Of a stretch of 64,000 nucleotides of DNA, positions 35,812 through 43,922 are shown piece by piece. The position numbers and the translations under genes are program-made. Within the stretch, counting starts at the first letter, position 1. The number at the start of each line of letters is the position of its first letter. This DNA is from Caballeronia sp. M1242 (lineage in GTDB: Bacteria > Pseudomonadota > Gammaproteobacteria > Burkholderiales > Burkholderiaceae), in contig NZ_CP071132.1 of assembly GCF_017220215.1 (NCBI RefSeq), forward strand, positions 186,001-250,000, written 5' to 3'. Below the pieces are notes generated by a model. It worked only from the letters and a program-made list of their open reading frames with translations, ran no database searches and was not told where the DNA came from.

Positions 35812-36210
35812 TCACCGCTTCTTGATGCGCCATTCGCCGCTCGCCTTCTTGCAGGCGACCGGCGTCCAGCGCTGCGTCTGCCCTTTCGCGACGGCAACGA
35901 GCGTCACGCTGCGGCACGTTTCGCCGCCGCTTTGCGTGGTGTCGCGCGGCGTGACGGTGCCTTCGATATGAACCGGATTGCCCGTGCCTTCATTGTTCCA
36001 GGGAACCGACTGCCCGTCCTTCTGCGTGTCGAGCGCATGCTGGGCCGCGCGGTTGAGCGCCTGGCGGTCAGCGGGCTTCATATAGCTGATCGGCGTGTCG
36101 CGCAGGAAGTTCAGATTGTTGGCGAACGCGCACGCGCACGACATCGCGAGCGTCGCCGCGACGCTGCATTTGGCGACCGTGTATGCGAGACCGCGCGAAA
36201 TCCCGATCAT
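35812..36210 (-). CDS. Secreted surface-antigen-like protein
   Basis: A 132-residue protein with a signal peptide ending near AFA-N. The mature domain starts LNFLRDTPISYMKPADRQAL, then VPWNNEGTGNPVHIEGTVTP and CRSVTLVAVAKGQTQRWTPV, and ends SGEWRIKK. The pattern of a YM-x-DR helix followed by a beta sheet with a conserved Cys pair is that of the RT0821/Lpp0805 and 17-kDa surface-antigen C-terminal domain. It is the last gene of a six-gene run (40042 to 35812). Confidence 0.78.
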   Translation of the reverse strand: MIGISRGLAYTVAKCSVAATLAMSCACAFANNLNFLRDTPISYMKPADRQALNRAAQHALDTQKDGQSVPWNNEGTGNPVHIEGTVTPRDTTQSGGETCRSVTLVAVAKGQTQRWTPVACKKASGEWRIKKR

Positions 36211-36223
36211 GGTTCGGTGTCCT

Positions 36224-36736
36224 TTATAACACGTTGCGTTGGCTCGGATCGTACTTCGGGTCGGGCTGCTTCTGCGTTTGGCGCAGCACGCCCTGTTCGT
36301 CGAAATAAAAGTGGAACAACATATGATCGATGTTGTTCTCCATGTACCGATACGACCACACGTCGCGATTCATTCGCTTGTAATGCGCCGTCTCGAACGG
36401 GCGGCCGAAGTTCATCAATACGTCGTCGCGCGTCCATTTGCCTACTTCCGCGCGGTAGAACTCGTTGTCCTGAAGCACTTGCCGGACGCTCACCACCTTG
36501 CCCGATGCATCGACATCGACGGCGGTGGTGGTGCTGCCCATCGGCTGCGTGGGCCACATGAGCCGCTTGCCGCCGCCCGGCAGGTCATACGTCTCTTTGG
36601 GCGTTCCCAGCCGCGCGACGATAGCCTGCTGATCCATACCCGCCTCGACGTGCTGCTCCGGCTGCGCGCAGCCTGCGAGCGCAAACACGGCGATGCATGC
36701 GCTGCGTGATAACGCCACTCCGATGCGTTTTGGCAT
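36224..36736 (-). CDS. Lipoprotein with BamE/SmpA-like repeats
   Basis: A 170-residue lipoprotein (lipobox FALAGCA). GMDQQAIVARLGTPKETYDL and GKWTRDDVLMNFGRPFETAH look like two copies of the helix-turn that opens a BamE/SmpA fold, each followed by beta strands (MWPTQ; DVWSYRYMENN, MLFHFYFDEQGVL). Its end at 36224 is 13 bases before the surface-antigen-like gene; its start is two bases after the stop of the gene upstream, so the set is an operon. Confidence 0.8.
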   Translation of the reverse strand: MPKRIGVALSRSACIAVFALAGCAQPEQHVEAGMDQQAIVARLGTPKETYDLPGGGKRLMWPTQPMGSTTTAVDVDASGKVVSVRQVLQDNEFYRAEVGKWTRDDVLMNFGRPFETAHYKRMNRDVWSYRYMENNIDHMLFHFYFDEQGVLRQTQKQPDPKYDPSQRNVL

Positions 36737-36738
36737 GG

Positions 36739-37326
36739 CTATTTCTTCGCGGCCGGTTCCACGGATATCGCGAGCGCCTCCGTATAGACGGCCTTCACTT
36801 GATCGCCCTTCTTTACGCGCTTGAGCCGTTCCGGGTCCTCGACATGCAGGTCCAGCGTATTGCCTCGCGGTCCACGCAGCGTGACGGTCTTCGCATGACG
36901 GTCAACTGCCACGACGTCGGCGATGATGGTCACTTCGCGGCCAATTTCCCCGCCCGGCTTCGCGCCAACGGGCGCACGCTCGGCCGTCGCCTTCTCGGAC
37001 GCCGATGGCGACGTCTTCTTGTCGACGAGACTCAGTGTCAGCGATTCACGATACTGCGCGGTCACGAGATCGCCCACCGCAAGCTGGTCGAAATTGCGCG
37101 CCTCGTTCGTCACTTCCAGTTCCATGACCTTGCCGGCCGCTGTCTTGAGCGTGACGGTGCGCGTTGCCGGGTCGATGCCGACAATGGTCGCGGTCACTTT
37201 CGACACACCTTGCACGGTAGCGCCGTTCGCGTCCCGCGTAATGGTCGCGTCGGTTTGCGGCTCGGCTGCGAATGCGGTTGCGAAAAGGACAAGGCATGAG
37301 ATGACGACCAGACTGACACGCTTCAT
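36739..37326 (-). CDS. Exported protein with two repeated beta modules
   Basis: A 195-residue protein with a signal peptide (MKRVSLVVISCLVLFATAFA). The mature sequence contains two similar modules: ATIVGIDPATRTVTLKTAAG with ELEVTNEARNFDQLAVGDLV, and ADVVAVDRHAKTVTLRGPRG with DLHVEDPERLKRVKKGDQVK. Each has the look of a small OB/KOW-like barrel ending in a V-x-x-GD turn. A Ser/Glu-rich linker separates them. GAGGAG lies nine bases before the chosen ATG. Function unknown to me; probably periplasmic. Confidence 0.78.
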   Translation of the reverse strand: MKRVSLVVISCLVLFATAFAAEPQTDATITRDANGATVQGVSKVTATIVGIDPATRTVTLKTAAGKVMELEVTNEARNFDQLAVGDLVTAQYRESLTLSLVDKKTSPSASEKATAERAPVGAKPGGEIGREVTIIADVVAVDRHAKTVTLRGPRGNTLDLHVEDPERLKRVKKGDQVKAVYTEALAISVEPAAKK

Positions 37327-37369
37327 TTCGACACTCCTCATTCAATTGACGCAAGAAGGCTCGCTAACG

Positions 37370-37843
37370 CTACTGGATGGAATAGCCGCGTCCCTGCATG
37401 CACGCGGCCCACGCGCGGTTATACGTGTCCATGGCGCCCTGGCTCTGCGCTTGCGCGTTGGCCTGCTGCGCGCGCCGGTTCTGACGGGCCCTCACGCCGC
37501 CCGCCATGGTGCCGGCGGTCGCGCCGATGGCCGCGCCCTTGCCGGCATCCCCCGTGATCGCGCCGATCACCGCGCCGCCGGCCGCGCCGCGCGCCGCGCC
37601 GGCCACGCGCTCGCCGCCGCCTACAGCCGGGCCCGATTGGGGCGGCGGCGCCGTCGATGCGGTCGCCGGATCGATACCCGTGTTGCTCTTCGCCCAGCTG
37701 TAGCACGCGCCGTCATCCTTCTGTTGCTGCTGCGCGCTTTGTCCTTTCGACGGATACGCGATTGGCTTGCTTTGCGCAAGAGCATCCAGGGCGAGCGAGG
37801 CGATCACAATGGCGGCGAGCGCGCGCCAGCACGTTGCATTCAT
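37370..37843 (-). CDS. Glycine-zipper (YMGG-like) exported protein
   Basis: A 157-residue protein with a signal peptide (cleavage near DALA-Q). It carries a Cys-containing helix (DDGACYSWAKSNTGIDPATA), then a glycine zipper (GAARGAAGGAVIGAITGDAG, then GKGAAIGATAGTMAGG) that should insert in or across a membrane, and a C-terminal segment (YNRAWAACMQGRGYSI) with a second Cys. This is the YMGG/RxxGRG type of envelope protein. GGAG lies six bases upstream. Confidence 0.82.
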   Translation of the reverse strand: MNATCWRALAAIVIASLALDALAQSKPIAYPSKGQSAQQQQKDDGACYSWAKSNTGIDPATASTAPPPQSGPAVGGGERVAGAARGAAGGAVIGAITGDAGKGAAIGATAGTMAGGVRARQNRRAQQANAQAQSQGAMDTYNRAWAACMQGRGYSIQ

Positions 37844-37889
37844 ATGGACTCCTTTATGTGTCGGAATTTCAGACGGGGGATCCTATCCG

Positions 37890-38807
37890 TCACGGTTCGT
37901 TCACGCGCGTCCACGTCGGGTCCGGATCGAATTCCGTCAGCGGTTGCGCGGACGGGCCCCGGTTCTTCTGATACACTACGCCGTTGTTATTGACAATGAA
38001 TGTCATGACGCCGCTCTCGCCGTATTGCGCCGGGTACGCCACCATCGCGAAGCCGGCCAGCATGCGCCCATTGATGATGTAGCTGAAAGCGCCTCCCGGC
38101 GCGTTCTTGCCTTGCCGCGTGAGAATGCGAAAGTGGTAGCCGTGATACGGGTCGCCCGCGTGACGGTCCTTGAAATAGGTCGAGCTCGCGGCGATCAGCG
38201 GACCGAAGGGACTTTGTTCTTCGCCCCGAGTCGCATCCGCTGGCCAGTAGAGTCCGTCGCGCTTGCCGGGCGAACTGCCGAGCTTGCGCGCGTACTGCAA
38301 CACGCCGTCCCCCATGCGATCTTGGGAAGCGTACTCGCGCTGGGCATCGAGATACGCGCGCAGCACCTTGATCGCCTCGCGCTCGCTCGCGCCGATACGC
38401 CGGTCCAGCACCTCCTGCTCGCCCTCTTCCGTGGCGAAGCGCCAGACGCCGTTCTCTCGAACGAGCGGAATGGGCATGGGCCACGCATCGTCGCCGATCA
38501 CGAGAATGCGTCGGTCGGGCGAAGCCTCTTCGAGCCGGTGAAACGCCTCGAATTCGGCGAGCGCATTGGCGCGCAACTGGCGATTCTCGGCTTCGTCGGA
38601 TGTCACGACGAGTCGCTTGTGCGCGCTGCCGAAGATGCTGATGAGCGCGGCGTCATCGTCCGATTTGAGCGCCTGCACGAGTGCGCTGACGGCTTCCTCG
38701 GGTGTCGCGAATGTCTGCTGGTCGGTCGCTGCGAAGACCGTCGCGGGCGCGAGCAACATCGCGACTGTCGCGAACGAAATGACGAGACGAGTCAACTTAG
38801 TGTTCAT
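37890..38807 (-). CDS. DUF2950 exported protein
   Basis: A 305-residue protein with a signal peptide (LVISFATVAMLLAPATVFA). QQTFATPEEAVSALVQALKS opens the domain; FATEEGEQEVLDRRIGASER, YHGYHFRILTRQGKNAPGGA and AYPAQYGESGVMTFIVNNNG are the conserved C-terminal landmarks. The family is of unknown function and is nearly always beside DUF3300, as here: it starts eight bases after the DUF3300 stop. Confidence 0.9.
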   Translation of the reverse strand: MNTKLTRLVISFATVAMLLAPATVFAATDQQTFATPEEAVSALVQALKSDDDAALISIFGSAHKRLVVTSDEAENRQLRANALAEFEAFHRLEEASPDRRILVIGDDAWPMPIPLVRENGVWRFATEEGEQEVLDRRIGASEREAIKVLRAYLDAQREYASQDRMGDGVLQYARKLGSSPGKRDGLYWPADATRGEEQSPFGPLIAASSTYFKDRHAGDPYHGYHFRILTRQGKNAPGGAFSYIINGRMLAGFAMVAYPAQYGESGVMTFIVNNNGVVYQKNRGPSAQPLTEFDPDPTWTRVNEP

Positions 38808-38815
38808 AGGCGCCC

Positions 38816-40042
38816 CTAGCGACGACCCCCGCGGCCGCCACCGAAGCTGCGACCTCCGCCTCCTGAGAAGCCGCCGCCTCCGCCGCCACCGAAGCCGCCG
38901 CCCTGGAAGTTGCGACCGCCTTGGCCGCCTGCCATCGACTGCCGGCTCGCGGCCCCGCGCGCGCTGTCCGCGCGGGCGCTTTGACCCGAGCCATAGCCGC
39001 TCAATGCATCGCCGCCGCGCGCCTGAAAGTTCGACGCGCCATGCGCGCGAGGCGTGTTCTGCATGGCGAGTTGCGTGCGTGCGGACGCGCGCTCGGTGCC
39101 GCCGGCCCCGCCGAAACCCGCACCTCCTCCGCTCCCACGCGAAGGCGCGTCGCCCACGCGCTGCATCGAGGAACGCCCGCCCGTGCCGGAGACCTGTCCC
39201 GGCTTCTTCTCGGAGCGCCATGTGCTCGACTGTTGCGTTGCGCCCGATCCCGACCGGTTCGCCGCGCGATTGCTCAGGTTGGTCTGCACGTCGGCTCGAT
39301 TGGCGTTCTGTTCGCGGTTGATGTTGATGGTGTTATTGCCGCCGTTATAGTTGGCCTCGTACCGTCCGCCGTTCCACGCCGCGGTGATGGCCGCGCCCCA
39401 GATCATTCCCGTGGCGAACGCCGCGCCGGGCGCATACGGATAGTAGTAGACGGGGTAAGGCGCCGGAGCGTACGTATAGACCGGCGTCGGACTGCTCACG
39501 ACCACCGTGGACGGGTTGTACTGCGGTACATAGATGACTTCTGGATTAGACGGCACGATCTTGATCACTTCCTTCTCGACCACGACCGTCTGCTTGTCGT
39601 CGCTCTTCAGGTTGCCGACTGATTGAGTCTGCCGGCGAAAACGCTGCACGGCTTGCAAGACGGCGTTCTGATCCGCCACGACCGCTTCGCCGAGCGCAAC
39701 CGTCCAGTCGAGATCGGTGCTCATCTTCTTCACTATCTCGGGATAGTTGAGCAGCGCCTTCACCGAGTCTTGCCAGCGTTCATCGACCGGAAGATTCTTG
39801 TCCGTCTTTCTGCGTTCGAGAAACCGGTCGGCCTGCACCACTTCGACCGGATACGTCGAAGCCGGAAGAATGATCGCAACGAGGTCGTCGGGATAGAGCG
39901 CGATGGGACCGACGAGCTTGTCGATATCCGCGGCACTCATTGCGGCGGGCGGCGGGACGCTTGCCGCCGGCGCCTGAGCGAGCGAATGCGTGCCACATGC
40001 GAGCGCCGACACGAGCAGAAGCACGTTGATGAACTTGGGCAT
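38816..40042 (-). CDS. DUF3300 exported protein with Gly-rich tail
   Basis: A 408-residue protein with a signal peptide (MPKFINVLLLVSALACGTHS). DKLVGPIALYPDDLVAIILP starts the conserved domain, followed by FLERRKTDKNLPVDERWQDS and ALLNYPEIVKKMSTDLDWTV; VIYVPQYNPSTVVV and the Tyr/Pro-rich APAPYPVYYYPYAPGAAFA mark its end. The last 130 residues are low complexity, rich in Gly, Asn, Arg and Ser and ending in Gly-Arg repeats, probably disordered. Function is unknown. It is the first gene of the six-gene run, preceded by a CTTAAG-N5-CTTAAG element. Confidence 0.9.
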   Translation of the reverse strand: MPKFINVLLLVSALACGTHSLAQAPAASVPPPAAMSAADIDKLVGPIALYPDDLVAIILPASTYPVEVVQADRFLERRKTDKNLPVDERWQDSVKALLNYPEIVKKMSTDLDWTVALGEAVVADQNAVLQAVQRFRRQTQSVGNLKSDDKQTVVVEKEVIKIVPSNPEVIYVPQYNPSTVVVSSPTPVYTYAPAPYPVYYYPYAPGAAFATGMIWGAAITAAWNGGRYEANYNGGNNTININREQNANRADVQTNLSNRAANRSGSGATQQSSTWRSEKKPGQVSGTGGRSSMQRVGDAPSRGSGGGAGFGGAGGTERASARTQLAMQNTPRAHGASNFQARGGDALSGYGSGQSARADSARGAASRQSMAGGQGGRNFQGGGFGGGGGGGFSGGGGRSFGGGRGGRR

Positions 40043-40171
40043 TGTTCTCTTGCCACCGGGTGGCCGTCTCTCGCCTGTTCTACCAATTCGCCTAAAGCGC
40101 AAGCTGTGCCTCGCAGCGCAGTGGGTCTTTCACCGATCGTTTAAGACAGTGAGAAAACTCATTCATTCATG

Positions 40172-40188
40172 CTTAAGAGACGCTTAAG
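40172..40188. promoter_or_regulatory. CTTAAG-N5-CTTAAG direct repeat (PmrA/QseB-type box)
   Basis: CTTAAG, AGACG, CTTAAG: two perfect hexamers with an 11-base period. That is exactly the arrangement known for the PmrA branch of OmpR-type response regulators. It lies 130 bases upstream of the DUF3300 start, in the only gap before the six-gene run, and just after a small gene. A good -10 box could not be fixed. Confidence 0.5.
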
Positions 40189-40202
40189 GGCGTTTGAATA
40201 CC

Positions 40203-40358
40203 TTATTGAGCCGCGCCATGATGGGCGGCGGCAATCGCCGCATCACGCTCCTTCGCGGCTTCCGCCTTCTTCTGTTCATAGACGAATCGGGCGGCGTCGG
40301 GCACTCTGGAAAACGAGGCGATGCGCAAGGAAATACACGAGCAAAGCAGCGTCTTCAT
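40203..40358 (-). CDS. Small hypothetical protein (51 aa)
   Basis: A short frame with an ATG at 40358 and TAA at 40203. The second half, ARFVYEQKKAEAAKERDAAI then AAAHHGAAQ, is a strongly charged and Ala-rich helix with coding-like codon choice; the first half (MKTLLCSCISLRIASFS) is hydrophobic and might be a signal or membrane segment. No clear ribosome binding site. In the 470 bases between DUF3300 and the VIT1/CCC1-like gene this is the only candidate gene. Confidence 0.45.
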   Translation of the reverse strand: MKTLLCSCISLRIASFSRVPDAARFVYEQKKAEAAKERDAAIAAAHHGAAQ

Positions 40359-40512
40359 TCGATACTTTGGTTTCGCCGCTTATAGCGCAACGCGCTAAAG
40401 AGCGCGGCCATGAGCACGAGATAGTGATTGAAAGATATGCGAACCCTTTGGCGAATTCAAGACTCGGGCGCGGTCATTTAGATGCATCCATCGGCTGGCC
40501 GGTCGATCTGAC

Positions 40513-41205
40513 TTACCCGCCCAGCGCGATGATCGCCATCGTCAGAAGCACGCCCAACGTCACCATCGCCAACCCCGCTTTCAGCGCACCCCATCCCGCA
40601 TAGGATCCCAAAGCAACGCCGCATCCGAATAGCATGACGAGCGTCAGCGCGCGTGACACGAGCAACGCAGTGGGAACATGCCGGATGATGACGAACGGAG
40701 CGGCGACCGGAAACGTGGACAGCACGATAATGATGAAGATGCCGAGCGCGGCAAGAAAATCGTCGCGCTCCAGCGAGGGACGCTCCGGAAGCGCATCGTA
40801 TCGAGCGATCCGGCTGCGAATCGATTCCAGCTCGGCGTCCGAGAAGAATGGCGCGAGAAACGGCGGAAGTCTCGCGCGCAGTTCTCGCACGCCTTCGGCC
40901 GCGTCGAGTTCGCGCTTGATCGCAAACGCGAGTGTGCGCCGCCGTCCCCGGTTCACGAGCGTGCGCATCAGATACATGACGGCATCCGCGAGCCCCCAAG
41001 CGAGATTGCAGCCGAGGGCCGTGTACAGCATCTTGCGGCCGGCATCTTCGCCGCTCGTCGCCGCCGACACCGTACCGACGAACGTCAGCGCCATGAACAA
41101 CCCGAAGCATAGTTCGGAAACGCGGTCGACCGTGTCCAGCACGGGCGCTCGCGTGTTGCCGCGCGGTTCGGCGAGTGCGGCGTCGGCGGTGGTGTCCGGC
41201 AGCAT
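40513..41205 (-). CDS. VIT1/CCC1-like membrane protein
   Basis: A 230-residue protein with five hydrophobic segments: two early (CFGLFMALTFVGTVSAAT and KMLYTALGCNLAWGLADAVM), a cytoplasmic helical region with ELRARLPPFLAPFFSDAELE, and three at the C-terminus ending LAMVTLGVLLTMAIIALGG. The layout resembles VIT1/CCC1 metal transporter relatives, in which iron or manganese passes into a store, but key metal ligands are not evident. ATG at 41205 is used; a GTG at 41214 would overlap the stop of the lactate dehydrogenase gene (GTGA). In either case translation is coupled to that gene. Confidence 0.75.
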   Translation of the reverse strand: MLPDTTADAALAEPRGNTRAPVLDTVDRVSELCFGLFMALTFVGTVSAATSGEDAGRKMLYTALGCNLAWGLADAVMYLMRTLVNRGRRRTLAFAIKRELDAAEGVRELRARLPPFLAPFFSDAELESIRSRIARYDALPERPSLERDDFLAALGIFIIIVLSTFPVAAPFVIIRHVPTALLVSRALTLVMLFGCGVALGSYAGWGALKAGLAMVTLGVLLTMAIIALGG

Positions 41206-41210
41206 GACTA

Positions 41211-42206
41211 TCACCCGGTCTTGACTTCGTTCACGAGCGGGTCGTTATGCTCGAACGCAGTAATGCTCGCGATCGTCGTCTCACAGATAGTCGTAAGCGC
41301 CTCGCGTGTCAAATACGCCTGATGCCCGGTCACGATCACATTGGGGAATGAGATGAGCCGCTGAATGATGTCGTCCGGAATGATTTCGTTGGACAGATCG
41401 CGGAAAAACAAGTCCGCCTCCTGCTCGTACACGTCGATCGCGAGCCCGCCCAGTTGCCCGCTTTTCAGTGCTTCTATCACGGCCCCGGTGTCGATGAGCG
41501 CGCCGCGGCTCGTGTTGATGAGCAAGGCGCCGCGCTTGGCACGCTGAAGCGTGTCCGCATTGATGATGTGATGCGTCGCGGGCGTCAGCGGACAGTGCAG
41601 TGAAATGACATCGGCCTTTTCCCCGATCTCACCTGGCTGCGTATAACGCAGGCCCATCGCCTCGAATTCTTGCGAGGGATACGGATCGTAGCCGATCACA
41701 TTACAGCCGAAGCCGAGCATGATCTTCGCAAAGACGCAGCCGATTTTACCGGTGCCCACGACGGCCACCGTCTTGCCGCACAGATCGAAGCCGGTGAGTC
41801 CGTCGAGAGAGAAATTGGAATCGCGCGTACGGTTGTAGGCGCGATGCACCTTTCGATTAATGGCGAGCAACAGCGCGACGGCATGTTCGGCGACTGAGTT
41901 CGGCGAATAAGTTACGACGCGAACGACCTTCAGCCCAAGGCGCGCGGCGGCTTCGAGGTCGACGTTGTTGAAGCCCGTGCAGCGCAGCGCGAGCAATCCG
42001 GTGCCGCCGCCTTTCAGCGCCTCCAGAACGGCGGCGTCTGCTTTGTCATTCACGAAGATGCACGCCGCGCCGAATCCTGCGGCCTCTCCGACCGTATCGC
42101 GATTCAGCGACACGTCGAGGTATTTGAGCCTGTGGTGCGCGGATTCGTTCGCCTGGTCCAGAAACTCGCGCTCGTAACGCGTCGAACTGAATATCGCCAC
42201 GTCCAT
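41211..42206 (-). CDS. ldhA: D-lactate dehydrogenase (D-2-hydroxyacid dehydrogenase family)
   Basis: A 331-residue NAD enzyme. AVVGTGKIGCVFAKIMLGFG is the dinucleotide-binding motif; LLINTSRGALIDTGAV holds the catalytic Arg, DVYEQEADLFFRD the Glu and VTGHQAYLT the His. YEQEADLFFRD is a hallmark of fermentative D-lactate dehydrogenases. It reduces pyruvate to D-lactate and regenerates NAD in the cytoplasm. It lies 22 bases after the AspT-type exchanger gene and is coupled to the VIT1/CCC1-like gene, in a run that continues the glycogen genes. Confidence 0.93.
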   Translation of the reverse strand: MDVAIFSSTRYEREFLDQANESAHHRLKYLDVSLNRDTVGEAAGFGAACIFVNDKADAAVLEALKGGGTGLLALRCTGFNNVDLEAAARLGLKVVRVVTYSPNSVAEHAVALLLAINRKVHRAYNRTRDSNFSLDGLTGFDLCGKTVAVVGTGKIGCVFAKIMLGFGCNVIGYDPYPSQEFEAMGLRYTQPGEIGEKADVISLHCPLTPATHHIINADTLQRAKRGALLINTSRGALIDTGAVIEALKSGQLGGLAIDVYEQEADLFFRDLSNEIIPDDIIQRLISFPNVIVTGHQAYLTREALTTICETTIASITAFEHNDPLVNEVKTG

Positions 42207-42228
42207 GATTTCATCTCCAATACGAGAG

Positions 42229-43818
42229 CTAGCCGCTAGCCAGCGAGATTGCGATCTGCACGAACAGCACTTTGACGATGGTCATCGACGGGAAAATCAT
42301 CGCGTACATGACGTCGGGCTGATCCGTGGGCGCGATACGATTGGCGAAGGCGAGAATGGCAGGATTGCCGGTCGCGCCGCATACGACGCCGGCCGAGGTA
42401 TCGAAGGGCAGCTTGAATAGCCATAGACACGACGCGGCTGTGACGCCCACGAGCACGAGCAGCGTGATCACGCCGTAAAGGAGCAGCAGCGGCCCCGCTG
42501 TGCCCACGGTCGCCACGAATTTCGGCCCGCATGAAATGCCGACCTGCGCAAGAAAAATCGTGAGCCCGAGGTTGCGGAGAACCAGATTCGCCGATAGCGG
42601 CATGACCCACACGAACGGTCCGTTGCGCCTTGCTTTGCCAAGGCACAGCGCGAGCAGCAGCAACGCAGCGAGACCGAGGCTGAAGCTGCCGAGGCCCGGC
42701 ACACGCAACGGAACAGCGCCCAGCAACAGCCCCGCCGCAGCGCCTATTCCGAGGCAAATGAAGCTGAGGTCCGCCGTGCCCTTGATCGAATCGCCGAAGA
42801 ACGCCCGAATCGTCGCGCGATGCGCGCGATTCACGAGCACGCCCACGCGGTCCCCTGCTTCGAGAATGAGATCGGGCGTCGAGAGTAAATCGGCGTCGCC
42901 CCGGCGCACATGCGCGATCGAACAGTTCACGCCGCCGGGAAAGCGCAGCTTGCCGAGCGGCATGCCGACCACCGCCGAATTCGATGCGAACACGCGCATA
43001 TAGTCGATGTCTTCGCGATCGCTCGCGATGCGTCCTGGCTGCGACTCGCCGCATAAGGCCGTGGCCTCGTCGAGCAGGCGCTTGTCCGTGGCGGTGACAA
43101 GCAGCACGTCGTCGGACTGCACGATGAAGTCGTCGGCGGGCAACTGATTACGGTGCGCGCGCCGCACCGCCGCAATCGACACGCCCAGCGGCAAGCGGCT
43201 CAATAGTTCCGATAAGCGCAGCCCGAAGAAGCTCGCGTTCTTGAGCGCTATTTCTGCCGTTTCGAGTACCTTCGCTGGCGGCTTCGGAATCGAGACTTTC
43301 AGCAGCACGTTAAGCGCATAGAGAAACAGAATGGGACCGGCCACGCCGAACGGATAAGCGACGCTATAGCCCACGGCCGCATCGTTGCTCTTCATCGACG
43401 CAATGGCGACTTGAAGACTTGCCGTGCTGGTCCCGCTGCCGGCGAACATGCCCAGCGCATCAGCGAGCGTGATGCCGAAGCGGATAAAAGCGCATGACAC
43501 GAGACCCGCGGCAATCACGCCGAGGCAAGCGGCCGCGTTCGCCTTCGCTCCTTCCCGGCTCGTGAGCCCTCTGAAGAACTGCGCGCCATACTGAATGCCG
43601 ATGCCGTATAGAAACAGCAGCAAGCCGAGCGTGCCGAGCAAGGCCGGCGGCGCCGACTTCGGCGCAAAGGCGCCGACGGCGAGTCCGACGAACAGCACGG
43701 CCCCCGAGCCGAGCGCGACGCCTTTGATCGTGATCTCGCCGATGAGATAGCCTAATGCGATCGTGAGAAACAATGCGAAAAGCGATTGGCTTTCGAGAAA
43801 CGTTCTGACTGCATCCAT
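42229..43818 (-). CDS. AspT/YidE-type transporter (aspartate:alanine exchanger family)
   Basis: A 529-residue membrane protein: five N-terminal helices (LFALFLTIALGYLIGEITIK onward), a central cytoplasmic part with two RCK/TrkA-C domains (FIVQSDDVLLVTATDKRLL and LILEAGDRVGVLVNRAHRA) and about five C-terminal helices. GSGTSTASLQVAIAS and CGATGNPAILAFANR are the duplicated GxG family motifs. Family members exchange aspartate and alanine or other acids and can conserve energy by decarboxylation. Substrate not readable. GGGAGG before ATG at 43818 fixes the start. Together with D-lactate dehydrogenase 22 bases downstream it may export or exchange fermentation acids. Confidence 0.85.
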   Translation of the reverse strand: MDAVRTFLESQSLFALFLTIALGYLIGEITIKGVALGSGAVLFVGLAVGAFAPKSAPPALLGTLGLLLFLYGIGIQYGAQFFRGLTSREGAKANAAACLGVIAAGLVSCAFIRFGITLADALGMFAGSGTSTASLQVAIASMKSNDAAVGYSVAYPFGVAGPILFLYALNVLLKVSIPKPPAKVLETAEIALKNASFFGLRLSELLSRLPLGVSIAAVRRAHRNQLPADDFIVQSDDVLLVTATDKRLLDEATALCGESQPGRIASDREDIDYMRVFASNSAVVGMPLGKLRFPGGVNCSIAHVRRGDADLLSTPDLILEAGDRVGVLVNRAHRATIRAFFGDSIKGTADLSFICLGIGAAAGLLLGAVPLRVPGLGSFSLGLAALLLLALCLGKARRNGPFVWVMPLSANLVLRNLGLTIFLAQVGISCGPKFVATVGTAGPLLLLYGVITLLVLVGVTAASCLWLFKLPFDTSAGVVCGATGNPAILAFANRIAPTDQPDVMYAMIFPSMTIVKVLFVQIAISLASG

Positions 43819-43922
43819 GCGGCCTCCCGTTTTTGAATCAGGCAACGCAGCGATACACGAACATTAAAGGCGGTTTGTTTGAAGCAGTCCAGCGGCGTTT
43901 GCTTAGCACGGTCTTGCCGCGT

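Noticed and set aside
37890-39221. Upstream extension of DUF2950 to 443 residues
   Set aside because: The extension reads through the Gly-rich tail of DUF3300 in another frame; the signal peptide begins at the ATG at 38807.
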